From Roseateles noduli (GTDB lineage Bacteria > Pseudomonadota > Gammaproteobacteria > Burkholderiales > Burkholderiaceae_C): a stretch of 64,000 nucleotides of DNA. Below the pieces are notes generated by a model. It worked only from the letters and a program-made list of their open reading frames with translations. It was not told where the DNA came from and ran no database searches. This document shows positions 35,295 through 43,958 of this stretch, in pieces. Where the stretch lies: NCBI GenBank assembly GCA_002205125.1, contig NIOE01000003.1:186001-250000 (forward strand), written 5' to 3'. Numbering within the stretch: the stretch's first letter is position 1; each line of letters opens with the position of its first letter. A program made the translations under genes and the position numbers.

Positions 35295-35895
35295 AGACGC
35301 CGGCGGGCTCGCGCAGCGGCGAGCGCCGCCAGGCCGTCTCGCCGCCGGTGTCGAGCAGCAGTCCGGTCGCGCCGGCGCGGTGGCCCGCCTCGACGTCGTC
35401 GAGCAGGTCGCCCACCATCCACGAACGGCTCAGATCGAGCCCGTGCGCACGCGCCGCGCGCGTCAGCATGCCGGGCGCGGGCTTGCGGCACAGGCAGGCC
35501 GGACGGCCTTGCGCATCGGGGCCGTGCGGACAGACCGCGACGTCGTCGAGCACCACGCCGAACTCGTCCTTCAGCCGGCGCAGCAACGCGCCCTGCAGCC
35601 GCGCGAACTGCACGCGCGTGAACGCGCCGCGCGCGATGCCGCTCTCGTTGGTGACGAGGACCAGCGCGAGTCCCGCGGCGCTCAGCCGCGCGAGCGCCTC
35701 GCCCGCGCCCGGGATCAGCCGCAGGCGGGACGGATCGTGGATGGCCGCGTCGTCGGGCTCCACCAGCGTGCCGTCCTTGTCGACGAAGACCGCCGGACGC
35801 AGCGCCGCCGGCGAAGGGCCGTCGGGCCGTTCACGGGAGAAGTCGAGGTCGTGGAGGGAGAGGGTGGTGAGGGGGGCGTCGAGCCAGGCAGTCAC
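35113..35895 (-). CDS. HAD-IIIA phosphatase (GmhB-like)
   Basis: A 260-residue HAD phosphatase. The nucleophile motif is VFVDKDGTLVEP (D39, D41), motif II VLVTNESGIARG, and motif IV VGDLLDDVEAGHRAG. The CPHGPDAQGRPACLCRKP segment is the zinc loop of GmhB, the D-glycero-D-manno-heptose-1,7-bisphosphate 7-phosphatase of LPS core synthesis. The C-terminal 50 residues are a Ser/Ala/Pro-rich extension overlapping the topoisomerase gene. It follows the response-regulator gene by 21 bp on the same strand and should share its sigma-54-type promoter. Confidence 0.88.
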   Translation of the reverse strand: MTAWLDAPLTTLSLHDLDFSRERPDGPSPAALRPAVFVDKDGTLVEPDDAAIHDPSRLRLIPGAGEALARLSAAGLALVLVTNESGIARGAFTRVQFARLQGALLRRLKDEFGVVLDDVAVCPHGPDAQGRPACLCRKPAPGMLTRAARAHGLDLSRSWMVGDLLDDVEAGHRAGATGLLLDTGGETAWRRSPLREPAGVFSDWPSLADHLLREAATAASGPTSSDSASTSPSTSRGEPLDEPLSRLAAMSSPATAQAPA

Positions 35896-35916
35896 TGGGG
35901 AATCTCCGCGACGCGC

Positions 35917-36510
35917 TCAGCGCACCCAGCCGTAGTCGGTCTGGCGCGGCGCCAGCGACTGTTTGTGCCGCGCCATGAGGCCGGACTCCCGTCGCGCGCC
36001 GTCGCCGGCCGGATCCATCATCACGCCGGTCTGCAGGCCGCCGCCCTCGGCGTTGCCCAGGCCGCTGCCTTGACCGTTGCCTTGACCGTTGCCTTGGGTG
36101 CTGCCCTGACCGCTGGCCGCGTCCGAGGGCCGCGCGCCGCGCGGCGGCGGCAGCAGCTCGGCCAGCCGGGCCAGGGTCTTGCGGACATCCAGCGGCTTGG
36201 CCCAGAGTTCCATGAACCCGCAGCCCAGCGCATCGAAATCGGAGTCGGCCGTCACGGCGATCGCCGGCACGTCGGCCCAGCCGCGCCGCATGCGCAGCAG
36301 CTTCAGCAGGTCGGAACCGTGGCAGTCGGGAAGGTGGAGGTCGACCAGCAGCAGCGAGGGCTGCAGCTGCGCGCTCAGCCGCCAGGCCGGCATGCCGGCT
36401 TCGGCGACGTGCAGACGCAGGTCGCGGCGTTGTTCGAACATCGCCTCCATCACGATGACGTTGAGCGGGCTGTCTTCGACGTACAGCACCGACGTGAGAC
36501 CGTCGTTCAT
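35917..36510 (-). CDS. single-domain response regulator with low-complexity tail
   Basis: A 197-residue protein. Residues 1-122 are a receiver domain: YVEDSPLNVIVMEAMFEQ, phospho-acceptor D57 in LLLVDLHLPDCHGSDLL, conserved Thr in AIAVTADSDFDAL, and Lys in ELWAKPLDVRKTLARL. No DNA-binding output domain follows. The tail carries QGNGQGNGQGSG repeats encoded by near-identical 12-bp units, then a basic end. It likely works through protein contact. Promoter at 36555-36568 is of sigma-54 type; the GmhB-like gene is downstream. Confidence 0.9.
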   Translation of the reverse strand: MNDGLTSVLYVEDSPLNVIVMEAMFEQRRDLRLHVAEAGMPAWRLSAQLQPSLLLVDLHLPDCHGSDLLKLLRMRRGWADVPAIAVTADSDFDALGCGFMELWAKPLDVRKTLARLAELLPPPRGARPSDAASGQGSTQGNGQGNGQGSGLGNAEGGGLQTGVMMDPAGDGARRESGLMARHKQSLAPRQTDYGWVR

Positions 36511-36554
36511 CGTTCGCTCCTTCCCTGTTCGTATCCAGTTGGTCGCGAGATATG

Positions 36555-36568
36555 GCAATTGCCGTGCC
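36555..36568 (-). promoter_or_regulatory. sigma-54-type promoter of the response regulator operon
   Basis: Minus strand GGCACGGCAATTGC followed by CAT. The same 14 bases occur at 54553-54566 before the membrane-protein/otsA operon, with CAT following there too. Predicted leader about 33 nt. Confidence 0.8.
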
Positions 36569-36759
36569 GAAGCGCTCCCGAGAACTCGGGATTGCCTTCG
36601 AGGAGGGCGCCGGCGGCAGCGCGTGGGCGATGCGTCGGCTGCGGGTCATTCGGCTCGTCCGGTGTAACCGGTGGATGACCCTTGCGTCAATCTCGGTGAC
36701 ATGTTGGAGGGCCTTCTTTTTCCGTCGCTTCGCGTGCGGGAAAGACGGCGTACGCGATG

Positions 36760-36773
36760 GGTACGAGGCTTGC
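36760..36773 (+). promoter_or_regulatory. sigma-54-type promoter of the gene at 36825
   Basis: GGTACGAGGCTTGC followed by CTTG. Spacing and -12 are good; -24 reads GGTAC. It lies 51 bp before the ATG. Confidence 0.7.
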
Positions 36774-36824
36774 CTTGCGGAGGGGGACTCCCCGTCCTTC
36801 TCCGTCACTACCAGGAGCATCCCC

Positions 36825-37346
36825 ATGGCCACCAGCATCCGTCCGGGCGCGCCCGTCAGCCCCGAGGACCAGGACCGAGACGACGACAGCCGTCCCACCA
36901 GCTTCGGCGTGCACAAGCCGGTGGATCACCTGGTGATCAGCTTTCCCGGCGCACCGGAAGCCGGGCAGGCGCGCGCCGCGCTGAGCGCGCACGGCATCGC
37001 CGACGCCGACCTGCATGCGATCGGCGATCGCGAGATGGTCGAACTGGTCGAGCGCGACCTGAAGCGCGCCAGCCCGCTGGCCGCGATCGGGCAGGAGATC
37101 AACCTGCTGCGCAGCCACGGCGAACTGGCGGAACGCGGTTACCACTTCCTCGTCGTCAAGGCGAAGGACGACGGGCAGGCGCGCGAGATCGCCGAGATCG
37201 CGCGCCGCAACCGCGCCGAGCGCGCGCAGTACTACGGCCACTTCATCATCGAGGAGATGCTGGAGCCCGAAGGCGGCAGGCCGCAGGTGGCGGAGTCGCC
37301 GCATCGCGGCCTGGACACGCATCCGAAGCCGCCGCTGCCGCGCTGA
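36825..37346 (+). CDS. uncharacterised alpha/beta stress-type protein
   Basis: A 173-residue soluble protein. A disordered leader of about 35 residues precedes HKPVDHLVISFPGAPEAGQA, then HGIADADLHAIGDREMVELV, a helical SPLAAIGQEINLLRSHGELA and the strand GYHFLVVKAKDDGQAREI, ending in YYGHFIIEEML and a Pro-rich tail. The alternation of strand and helix looks like a ferredoxin-like fold. I do not recognise the family. The ATG has CCAGGAG upstream. Its sigma-54-type promoter and stress-gene neighbours suggest a role in that response. Confidence 0.75.
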   Translation: MATSIRPGAPVSPEDQDRDDDSRPTSFGVHKPVDHLVISFPGAPEAGQARAALSAHGIADADLHAIGDREMVELVERDLKRASPLAAIGQEINLLRSHGELAERGYHFLVVKAKDDGQAREIAEIARRNRAERAQYYGHFIIEEMLEPEGGRPQVAESPHRGLDTHPKPPLPR

Positions 37347-37376
37347 TCGACGCTTTCACGCGCCGCCAGGCATGGC

Positions 37377-37390
37377 GGCACGCCGCTTGC
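37377..37390 (+). promoter_or_regulatory. sigma-54-type promoter of the YqjD-like operon
   Basis: GGCACGCCGCTTGC followed by C: one of the best matches in the window, with exact spacing. It starts 76 bp before the ATG at 37453. Confidence 0.82.
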
Positions 37391-37452
37391 CGTTCCGCAC
37401 TCCACCGATCCATGCCCCTGCTGCCACTGCGCACGACGAAAGGAACCATCCC

Positions 37453-37818
37453 ATGAGCACCACGCCCAACAACGAGAAGAGCGACAAGACCGTGCCGTTC
37501 ACGACGGCCGACGACGCCGCCAAGCTGGTCAACGGCACGACGCCGTCGAGCACCGCGGCCGCCGACCTGGTGAACCGCGCCGCCGACAAGGCGCACGCCA
37601 CCATCGACCGGCTGGCCACGGTCGCCGCCCCGAAGGCGCAGCAATTGCAGAAAAGCCTGGAGGACACGAACGAGCTGATCCACGACCGCGCCGAGCGTCT
37701 GCGCATGACCGGCAACGAGTGGTGCGACAGCCTGCGCTCGAACGTGCGCGAGCATCCGCTGATGGCCGTCGGCACCGCGCTGGCGGTCGGCCTGCTGATC
37801 GCGCGCCTGACGCGCTGA
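37453..37818 (+). CDS. DUF883 (YqjD/ElaB-like) membrane-anchored protein
   Basis: A 121-residue protein: a polar, mostly helical body (AAADLVNRAADKAHATIDRL, QLQKSLEDTNELIHDRAERL) and a C-terminal hydrophobic helix in the DUF883 pattern REHPLMAVGTALAVGLLIAR. The E. coli relatives YqjD and ElaB are stress-induced, tail-anchored and bind ribosomes. It opens a three-gene run with YqjE- and YqjK-like proteins, as in enterobacteria, and has a strong sigma-54-type promoter instead of the sigma-S control used there. Confidence 0.9.
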   Translation: MSTTPNNEKSDKTVPFTTADDAAKLVNGTTPSSTAAADLVNRAADKAHATIDRLATVAAPKAQQLQKSLEDTNELIHDRAERLRMTGNEWCDSLRSNVREHPLMAVGTALAVGLLIARLTR

Positions 37819-37831
37819 CCGCGGCGCGTTC

Positions 37832-38419
37832 ATGAGCGACGTGCCGCACGCTTCGCCGTCCTTCCCGCCGCCGTTCCCGCCGCCACCGCCACCGCGGCAG
37901 CCGCCGCAGTCACCGTCTTCCGGGCCCGCACCCGGAGCGACGGCGGGTGACGCCGGCCACGCCACCGGAAACCCGGCCGGCGGCCGTCCGCCTTCGGGCG
38001 ACGGTCCGCCGGCGGGTGCCACCTGGCTCGGCGACGTGCAGGGCATGGCCCGCGCGGCGCGCGGCATGTTGTCGGGCCGCCTGCTGCTGCTGGCGCTCGA
38101 ACTCCAGCGCGCCAAGCACGGCCTGGTCAGCCTGGCGATCCTGGGCGTGGTCGCGGCGATCGCCGGCGCCACGGCCTGGTTCGCGCTGTGGGCCCTGCTG
38201 GTGGCGATCGCCGTCCACTTCGGCCTGACCTGGCCCTGGGCCTTCGCCGGCGTGCTGGTGATCAACCTGCTGCTGCTGGTCTGGGTCGCGGCCGCGATGA
38301 AGGCGCTCACGCCGATGCTGGCGCTGCCGGCCTCCCGCCGCCAGTTCCACTGGCTGTTCAACGATCCGATGGATCCCGAGGAACCGAGTCCCGATGGCCG
38401 CACCCCAAGACCGTCCTGA
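37832..38419 (+). CDS. YqjE-like (holin-superfamily III) membrane protein
   Basis: A 195-residue protein with a Pro-rich N-terminus (FPPPFPPPPPPRQPP, residues 11-25), an amphipathic segment (GMARAARGMLSGRLLLLALE) and two membrane helices (LVSLAILGVVAAIAGATAWF and AFAGVLVINLLLLVWVAAAM). This layout is that of the YqjE/phage-holin-III family. The gene starts 13 bp after the DUF883 gene and overlaps the next by 26 bp. Confidence 0.85.
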   Translation: MSDVPHASPSFPPPFPPPPPPRQPPQSPSSGPAPGATAGDAGHATGNPAGGRPPSGDGPPAGATWLGDVQGMARAARGMLSGRLLLLALELQRAKHGLVSLAILGVVAAIAGATAWFALWALLVAIAVHFGLTWPWAFAGVLVINLLLLVWVAAAMKALTPMLALPASRRQFHWLFNDPMDPEEPSPDGRTPRPS

Positions 38420-38972
38420 CCCCCGACGCATCCCCGACGTCCCCGACCCCGGGGGCGCGGCCGAGTCGATCGAGGCGCTGACGCTGCGCATCGAGATGGC
38501 GGAGCTGCGCGTGGTGCGGCGCGACCTGGAATTCCAGCTGCACTGGGATTCGCTGCAGCAGCGCGGCAAGGCCGTGCTGGTGCCTGGGCGCTGGCTGCTG
38601 CCGGCGCTGGGCACCGGCGCGAGCTGGCTGTTCTGGCGCCTGGTGCGCGGGAAGCGTCGTCGGCACGCCCGGCCTGAACGGCACGACCGCCATGAACGGC
38701 CCCGTGGCGACACGTCGTCGCCGCAATGGCTCAGCGCGTTGCTCGGTTCGCGAGCAGAGGCGGCCGATCACCACCCGGATCGCGCTAAGCCGGCCGCCGA
38801 ACGTCCCGAAGTCGGCACGCTGCAGCTGCTCACGCTGTTGTGGAGCCTGATGCCGACGACGATCCGCGGCCGCGTCGGTCCGGAGATCACGCAGTTGGTG
38901 CTGGGCGTGGTCGCCGGGTTCATGCAGGGCCGCAAGAAGCAGCGGGAAGAGACCAGGGACCACGAGGTCTGA
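38394..38972 (+). CDS. YqjK-like protein
   Basis: A 192-residue protein in the position of YqjK. It has a helical segment LTLRIEMAELRVVRRDLEFQ, a short hydrophobic stretch (WLLPALGTGASWLFWRLV), a strongly basic His/Arg-rich linker, and a C-terminal helical part ending QLVLGVVAGFMQGRKK. The start overlaps the YqjE-like gene by 26 bp, so it is translationally coupled. Assignment rests on context more than sequence. Confidence 0.7.
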   Translation: MAAPQDRPDPRRIPDVPDPGGAAESIEALTLRIEMAELRVVRRDLEFQLHWDSLQQRGKAVLVPGRWLLPALGTGASWLFWRLVRGKRRRHARPERHDRHERPRGDTSSPQWLSALLGSRAEAADHHPDRAKPAAERPEVGTLQLLTLLWSLMPTTIRGRVGPEITQLVLGVVAGFMQGRKKQREETRDHEV

Positions 38973-38993
38973 GACGCAGACGATCAACGAAAA

Positions 38994-39015
38994 AAACGCG
39001 CCCGAGGGCGCGTTT
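38994..39015. terminator. bidirectional terminator between convergent stress genes
   Basis: AAACGCGCCC at 38994-39003 pairs with GGGCGCGTTT at 39006-39015; the tight turn probably opens to a CGAG loop. Runs of A before and T after allow it to serve both the YqjK-like gene and the convergent DUF2383 gene. Confidence 0.85.
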
Positions 39016-39034
39016 GTCGTTGGGCGCGGACGCC

Positions 39035-39493
39035 TTACACCTTCTCGGCGTTGCGCGCCTGATCGCGCAGCAGCTTGATCTGGTCGTGGTTGCGCAAGGT
39101 GCCGGCCAGTTGGCGCTGGACGACTTCCAGCACGCCCGCGGGCAGGTCCTTCTGCGCCGCCTTGCGGTAGCGCGCGACGGCCACGTCCTCGCCGCGCTCG
39201 CATTCCTCGAGCATGGCCTTGTCGCTGTAGCCGGTCAGCGTGCCCTTGACCGCGACCCAGCCGCGGTGGAGCGAGCCCGCCGCGCTGCCGTCGTCCTCGG
39301 GCGTGCCGCCGTGCTGCCGCACCAGCTGCTGCAGCTCCGAAGCCGCCTGGCGGCATTCCGCGGCGCGCTGCGCGAAGACCTCGCGCAGGCTCGCGCCCTT
39401 GACATGTTCGGCGGAGCTCAGGAAGCCGTACTCGCCGTCCTTGCAGGTTTCGACGAGCGTGTTCAGTTCGTCGATGACGTCCTTGTTGTCCAT
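39035..39493 (-). CDS. DUF2383 (PA2169-type) four-helix-bundle protein
   Basis: A 152-residue all-helical protein of the ferritin-like DUF2383 family. Key segments are MDNKDVIDELNTLVETCKDG with EYGFLSSAEHV, AQRAAECRQAASELQQLV, GYSDKAMLEECERGEDVAVA and the final LRNHDQIKLLRDQ. Family members are abundant stress proteins of unknown biochemistry. A sigma-54-type promoter at 39536-39549 overlaps the stop codon of the upstream hybrid kinase, so this gene is transcribed separately from it. Confidence 0.9.
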   Translation of the reverse strand: MDNKDVIDELNTLVETCKDGEYGFLSSAEHVKGASLREVFAQRAAECRQAASELQQLVRQHGGTPEDDGSAAGSLHRGWVAVKGTLTGYSDKAMLEECERGEDVAVARYRKAAQKDLPAGVLEVVQRQLAGTLRNHDQIKLLRDQARNAEKV

Positions 39494-39535
39494 GGCAGTC
39501 CTTTCCGATCGGGGGAGTGGTGATGCCATCGATCA

Positions 39536-39549
39536 GCAAGTCACGTACC
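39536..39549 (-). promoter_or_regulatory. sigma-54-type promoter of the DUF2383 gene
   Basis: Minus strand GGTACGTGACTTGC followed by TG. The -12 half TTGCT is consensus; the site lies across the end of the hybrid kinase gene (its TGA is inside it). Confidence 0.72.
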
Positions 39550-41925
39550 CGTCGGCAGTCCCATCGCGCGTCGCAGCGCCTCGAGGATCTGCGACGGCGA
39601 GGCCGGCTTGCGCAGCACGGTGAAGGTGGACTCCGCCGTCAGCGCCTCGCTGAAACCGCTGATCAGCACGATGGGCAGGCCGGAGCGGCGCTTGCGCAGT
39701 TCGCGCGCCAGCGCCTGGCCGTCCATGGAGCCCGGCATCACCACATCGGACAGCACGATGTCCACCGCCGCGCCGCTGCCGAACAGCTGCAGCGCCTCGT
39801 CGGCATCCTTGGCGCTGAGCACCTGGCAGGAGAAGCTGCGCAGCAGGCCGGCGGTGACGCGGTTGAGCTCCTCGTTGTCCTCGACCAGCAGCACGCGCAC
39901 GCCGGCCAGGCTGTTGGTGAGGCCGTCGTCGCGCGTGCGCTCGGTGCCGTCGATGCGCGCGCCGTCGGGCACGACGCGCGCGCTCGTCTGCGCCGGCAGC
40001 AGCAGGGTCACCGTCGTGCCGGCGCCGAGCTGGCTGGCGATGCGCGCCGTGCCGCCCGCCTGCACGCAGAAGCCCAGCACCTGGCTCAGGCCCAGGCCGG
40101 TGCCCTTGCCGACGGGCTTGGTGGTGAAGAAGGGCTCGAAGACGCGCGCCAGCAGGTCGTCGGGAATGCCGGGGCCGCGGTCGGTGACACTGATGGCGAC
40201 GTACTCGCCGGGCGTCAGGTCCTGCACGTCGCCCGGCGAGGCGCGGCCGGCCTCGATGGTGATTTCGCCCATGCCGTTGGTCGCGTCGCGCGCGTTGAGC
40301 GAGATGTTGATCAGCGCGAGCTCCAGCTCGGACGGATCGACACGCACGCTCGGCAGGTCGGGCGCCATCGTCATCGCGAGTTGCATGCGCTTGCCCAGCA
40401 CGGTGACGAGCAGCTCCTTCATCTCGCCCAGCGTGGAGCGCAGGTCCACGACCTGCGGATGCACCGGCTGCCGGCCCGCGACGCGCAGCAGATGCTGGGT
40501 CAGGCGGCTGCCGACGTCGACCGATCGCATGATCGCGCCCAGCGGCATCGCCAGCGATTCGGCATGCGGGCTGCGCTGGATCAGGTGGGCGCTGTTGCTG
40601 ATCACGCCCAGCAGGTTGTTGAAGTCGTGCGCGACGCCGCCGGTGAGCCGGCCCAGCGCCGCCGTGCGCTGCGAGCGCGAACTGAGCTGCTCGGCCTCGC
40701 GCGTGCGGTCGATGGCCTCGTTGACGCGTTCCTCGAGTTCGTAGCGGCCCTGGTGGATCGCGGCGCTCGCGTCCTCGAGCGCGAGCGCGACCTCGTCGCA
40801 CTCGACCATGCCGGTCTTGCGCGCACGCACCGGCTCGCCGGCGCGCAGTTCGTTGGCGATCTCGTTGAGCGCGTGGATAGGGCCGGAGATGCGCCGGCTG
40901 ATCCACAGCGCGCCGAACATGCCCACCAGCACCAGCAGCAGCGCGCCGATGGCGATGGGCTGCAGCGCGGCGCGCGCGCCGAAGCCGCCCGGGCCGCCGT
41001 CGCGCGGCACCGCGGTGATGACGGTCCAGCCTTGCGGCGATTTGCTGAAGTAGCCCGTCACCGGCTTGCCGTCGAGGTTGACGGACTCGAACTGTCCTTC
41101 GTCGCGCGTGGCCATCAGGCGCTTGAGGTCGTCGGTGCTGGGGCGGCCGGCGTAGCTGATGCCGCCCGGATGACGCGCGACGACGGTCCCGTGGGCGTCC
41201 ACGATGGACGCGGTCCAGTCGGCCGGCAGACGCTGCCCGTCGATGATCTGCTGGATCTCCTGCGGCAGCACGGCGATGCTCATGTTGAGCCAGACATGGC
41301 CGCCGCGCTCGATCGGCTGGATAATCTGCGCGCGCAGCTGGCCGGTGGCCGGATCGGAGGACAGGTCGCCCATCACGGCCTGCTCGACCAGCGGGACACC
41401 TTCGCGGACCAGCACCGGACGCGATGCGGCGGTCGTCGGGAGGCCTGGCGGCGGTGTCGCCGCGGCGGCGGTACCGGCGCCCGCGCCCAGGGAGGGCAGG
41501 GACGGCACGACCGCCGAAGCCGCGATCCCGGCAGGCGTCGCATTCGTCGCCGTCTCCGGCAAGCGACCCGGCGCGAGCCGGGTGCTGAACAGCGTCCGGT
41601 CGGGCGCGTTCAGCTCCACCCAGCCCGACAGCCCCTGCATCGCGCGGCGCGACTGCAGCTCCAGCATCGCCAGGTCGTCAGGCGGGATCTGCGGCGATGC
41701 GTCCAGGATCTGCGACAGCGACAGCACCCGCGCGATGCCGGCGCGGCGGGCCAGCTCCTTGTCGACGACCATGGACAGCGCGCGCGTGCTGTCGCGCATG
41801 TGGCGCACGGTGGCGTCCTGCTCGTCGTTCCAGGTCTGCCAGCTGACCCACAGCGCCGCGATGATGCCCGGCAACATCACGGACAGGACGAGCACGAGCA
41901 GGCGGGAACGGATCGGCAGGGGCAT
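39541..41925 (-). CDS. hybrid sensor histidine kinase with periplasmic sensor and receiver
   Basis: About 794 residues from the ATG at 41925 (a TTG at 42078 would add 51 residues with FSARFSAR repeats). Order: TM1 (RLLVLVLSVMLPGIIAALWV), a Cache-like periplasmic sensor of about 300 residues with a Thr/Ala/Pro-rich insert, TM2 (LQPIAIGALLLVLVGMFGAL), HAMP, HisKA with LGRLTGGVAHDFNNLLGVIS, HATPase with DRGPGIPDDLLARVFEPFFT and GKGTGLGLSQVLG, and a receiver (VLLVEDNEELN, LSDVVMPGSMDG). It could phosphorylate the NtrC-family regulator 6 kb away or the short receiver at 35917, but no direct link is visible. Confidence 0.93.
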   Translation of the reverse strand: MPLPIRSRLLVLVLSVMLPGIIAALWVSWQTWNDEQDATVRHMRDSTRALSMVVDKELARRAGIARVLSLSQILDASPQIPPDDLAMLELQSRRAMQGLSGWVELNAPDRTLFSTRLAPGRLPETATNATPAGIAASAVVPSLPSLGAGAGTAAAATPPPGLPTTAASRPVLVREGVPLVEQAVMGDLSSDPATGQLRAQIIQPIERGGHVWLNMSIAVLPQEIQQIIDGQRLPADWTASIVDAHGTVVARHPGGISYAGRPSTDDLKRLMATRDEGQFESVNLDGKPVTGYFSKSPQGWTVITAVPRDGGPGGFGARAALQPIAIGALLLVLVGMFGALWISRRISGPIHALNEIANELRAGEPVRARKTGMVECDEVALALEDASAAIHQGRYELEERVNEAIDRTREAEQLSSRSQRTAALGRLTGGVAHDFNNLLGVISNSAHLIQRSPHAESLAMPLGAIMRSVDVGSRLTQHLLRVAGRQPVHPQVVDLRSTLGEMKELLVTVLGKRMQLAMTMAPDLPSVRVDPSELELALINISLNARDATNGMGEITIEAGRASPGDVQDLTPGEYVAISVTDRGPGIPDDLLARVFEPFFTTKPVGKGTGLGLSQVLGFCVQAGGTARIASQLGAGTTVTLLLPAQTSARVVPDGARIDGTERTRDDGLTNSLAGVRVLLVEDNEELNRVTAGLLRSFSCQVLSAKDADEALQLFGSGAAVDIVLSDVVMPGSMDGQALARELRKRRSGLPIVLISGFSEALTAESTFTVLRKPASPSQILEALRRAMGLPTGT

Positions 41926-42058
41926 GGGCGATGAATCGGAGGAGCGGGCGGAAAAACGGGCGGAAAAACGGCCGGAGAAACCGGGGAGAAAACGGGTGAT
42001 CCACCGCGGCCCGAGGGCGGCGGCGCGGTCGCGTGGGCCGGAGCGTCGCGGCGGCAGA

Positions 42059-43294
42059 TTATGGGTGGTGCTGTTCAAGGGCGTTCGGACGGGGCACCAC
42101 GGGGGCGGCGTCGACAGAGGGCTGGGGAACGTGCGGGGACACCGGCATGGGCACGTCCGCGGGCATGGCCACGGGCGCGTACGGCGGACGGGGCGGCGGC
42201 GGTCGCAGCAGCGTGCTGAGCGGCGTGCAGGGGCGGTCGCTGCCGCGCAGGTAGACGGCCACGGGTCTCATCTGACGGTTGCGCGCGCTGATGCTGCGCA
42301 GGCAGATCAGCAGCGGCACCGCCAGCACGGCGCCGGCGACGCCCCAGAGCCAGCCCCAGAACATCACCGACAACAGCACCGACAGCGGGTTCATCGACAG
42401 GCGCTTGCCGACGACGAGCGGGGTCACGAAGTTGGATTCGATCGCGTGGATGCAGAGGTAGGACAGCACCGGCGCGGCCAGCGCCGCGACACCGGCATCG
42501 CCCAGCGAGGACGCCAGCGAGGCCGCCAGCAGCAGCCCGCACATGATCAGCGGGCCGAGGTAGGGGATGAAGTTGAACATCGCGGCCAGCGCGCCCCAGA
42601 AGCCGGGGTTGGGCAGGTCGACGAACCACATCGTGCCCGACACGATCAGGCCGACGCCGATGTTGATCACGCTGACCGAAGCGACGTAGCGCGAGATGTC
42701 GCGCTGCGCCGCGCGCAGCCCGCCCAGCACCACGGCGCGCAGGCGCGGGCGATGCGGCAGCAGCTCGATGCAGCGCGACAGCACCCAGTGCTCGGACGCG
42801 AGCAGGAAGTAGAGCAGGATGGTGGTGGCCGCCGTGGACACCAGGAACTTCAGCCCGATGCCCAGGGCCTGCGCCGTCAGCGCCACACCCTCGCTGGCGA
42901 TGCGCTCACGCACGGGATCGGTGGGCGGCGTCGGCGGCGCCGCGCGGCTCGAGCTGCGACGCTCCGCCGGCGGACCGAAACCCGGGATCGCCGCGCGCCA
43001 CTTGTCCACCTGGTTCAACGCCTGCGACACCGCCACCGGCGCCCGCTGCCACCACTGCGCCACCGGCTCGGCCAGCAAAGCCACGCTCAGCACCGTGCAC
43101 CCCACCAGCGTCGTCACCAGCATCGCCGCACTCACCGACTCCGGCAGGCCGTGATGCCGCATCGTGCGCACCGCCGGCGCCAGCACGAAGGTCAGGATCA
43201 GCGCCACCAGCACCGGCAGCACGATGGCACTCGCTTCCTTCAACAGGAAGACCAGCGCAATCAACAGCAGGCCTCGCGTCGCCCAGCGGCGCAT
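42059..43294 (-). CDS. AI-2E family transporter
   Basis: A 411-residue polytopic protein of the AI-2E/PerM family. It starts with RRWATRGLLLIALVFLLKEA and has the family pattern in IVLPVLVALILTFVLAPAVR, NPGFWGALAAMFNFIPYLGP and NPLSVLLSVMFWGWLWGVAG. A Pro/Ser-rich cytoplasmic insert lies near residues 120-150 and the C-terminus is Pro-rich. Members export autoinducer-2 or act as sodium/proton antiporters in osmotic stress. A sigma-54-type promoter with TGGCCC and TTGCTT halves precedes it at 43368-43381. The hybrid kinase gene follows. Confidence 0.92.
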   Translation of the reverse strand: MRRWATRGLLLIALVFLLKEASAIVLPVLVALILTFVLAPAVRTMRHHGLPESVSAAMLVTTLVGCTVLSVALLAEPVAQWWQRAPVAVSQALNQVDKWRAAIPGFGPPAERRSSSRAAPPTPPTDPVRERIASEGVALTAQALGIGLKFLVSTAATTILLYFLLASEHWVLSRCIELLPHRPRLRAVVLGGLRAAQRDISRYVASVSVINIGVGLIVSGTMWFVDLPNPGFWGALAAMFNFIPYLGPLIMCGLLLAASLASSLGDAGVAALAAPVLSYLCIHAIESNFVTPLVVGKRLSMNPLSVLLSVMFWGWLWGVAGAVLAVPLLICLRSISARNRQMRPVAVYLRGSDRPCTPLSTLLRPPPPRPPYAPVAMPADVPMPVSPHVPQPSVDAAPVVPRPNALEQHHP

Positions 43295-43367
43295 CGTGGT
43301 CGGGGGCAGGGCGGAGGGGCGCAAGATGGTAAGGATGACGGAAGAGGGGACCGGGCAGGCTCTTGAA

Positions 43368-43381
43368 GCAAGGCCTGGGCC
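43368..43381 (-). promoter_or_regulatory. sigma-54-type promoter of the AI-2E transporter gene
   Basis: Minus strand GGCCCAGGCCTTGC preceded by T and followed by TT, so the halves read TGGCCC and TTGCTT. Leader about 60 nt. Confidence 0.72.
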
Positions 43382-43821
43382 AGGAGGGAGCGCTACCGCC
43401 TGGGTCCAGGGCTGCAGGTACGGGCAGTTACGGCCGTAGATGCCGCTTCGGAAGGCACCCAGACTCCGCTCCGCCAAGCGCGGGCTCTCCACGAGGCAGG
43501 GGGCATCGCGTCCGCGAACCCCCAGCCTCATTCCGGCCCCACCACCATCGGCTGACTCCGCTTTCAAGTGGTCCGCCCTGATCGGCGCGCGTGGCTGCTC
43601 CGGCCGTCGGTAAAAGGTGCCGAAAGCCTTGCGAGGATCCGAGGGTTGGCAGCGGTTGCGGACGATGGGCGAACCGGCGCGGTGGCATCGAGAGGCTTCG
43701 GCGTTCGGCGGAGCTCGATGGCCCCATTGCCCGGCAGGCCCCGTGCCTACTGCGTTTGCGGCGTTCGGGCAGGCACGCCGAATGACGCGGGCTCCGCGAT
43801 ATGAAACTTCGCGGACGAGGT

Positions 43822-43835
43822 GGCATGGTCCTTGC
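43822..43835 (+). promoter_or_regulatory. sigma-54-type promoter upstream of rpoN
   Basis: GGCATGGTCCTTGC preceded by T, correct spacing. It lies 123 bp before the likely GTG start of rpoN, on the same strand, so the sigma factor may drive its own gene. Confidence 0.65.
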
Positions 43836-43958
43836 GCTGATGGATCCAACAGGCCGGTTCGCCGGCACTGCCTACAACCCGTTCCCGTCCTCGCCGACGG
43901 GGACCCTCCGGAACCGGTTGCAGGCAGCCTCACTCTCTACCGGACAGGAGTCTCACAA

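Larger units (their letters stand above)
36511..36824. other. 314-bp divergent regulatory region
   Basis: This gap holds two divergent sigma-54-type promoters, at 36555-36568 (minus) and 36760-36773 (plus), with about 190 bp between them in which enhancer sites could lie. No open frame in it has a ribosome site or family signature. Confidence 0.6.
43295..43958. other. 664-bp divergent region between AI-2E and rpoN genes
   Basis: Two divergent sigma-54-type promoters lie here, at 43368-43381 (minus) and 43822-43835 (plus), 440 bp apart. Several short frames are open on both strands but none has a signature, and an in-frame extension of RpoN through it does not look coding. The space is long enough for distal enhancer sites, a further promoter, or a small RNA that I cannot demonstrate. 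Confidence 0.5.

Noticed and set aside
42026-42078. TTG at 42078 as the start of the hybrid kinase
   Set aside because: It would add a repetitive Arg/Phe-rich leader and overlap the AI-2E gene; neither start has a clear ribosome site, so the ATG at 41925 was kept.
43465-43957. Plus-strand frames, including an N-terminal extension of RpoN
   Set aside because: The translated text shows no sigma-54 similarity before LSPRLQHAV, and a good ribosome site supports the GTG at 43959.
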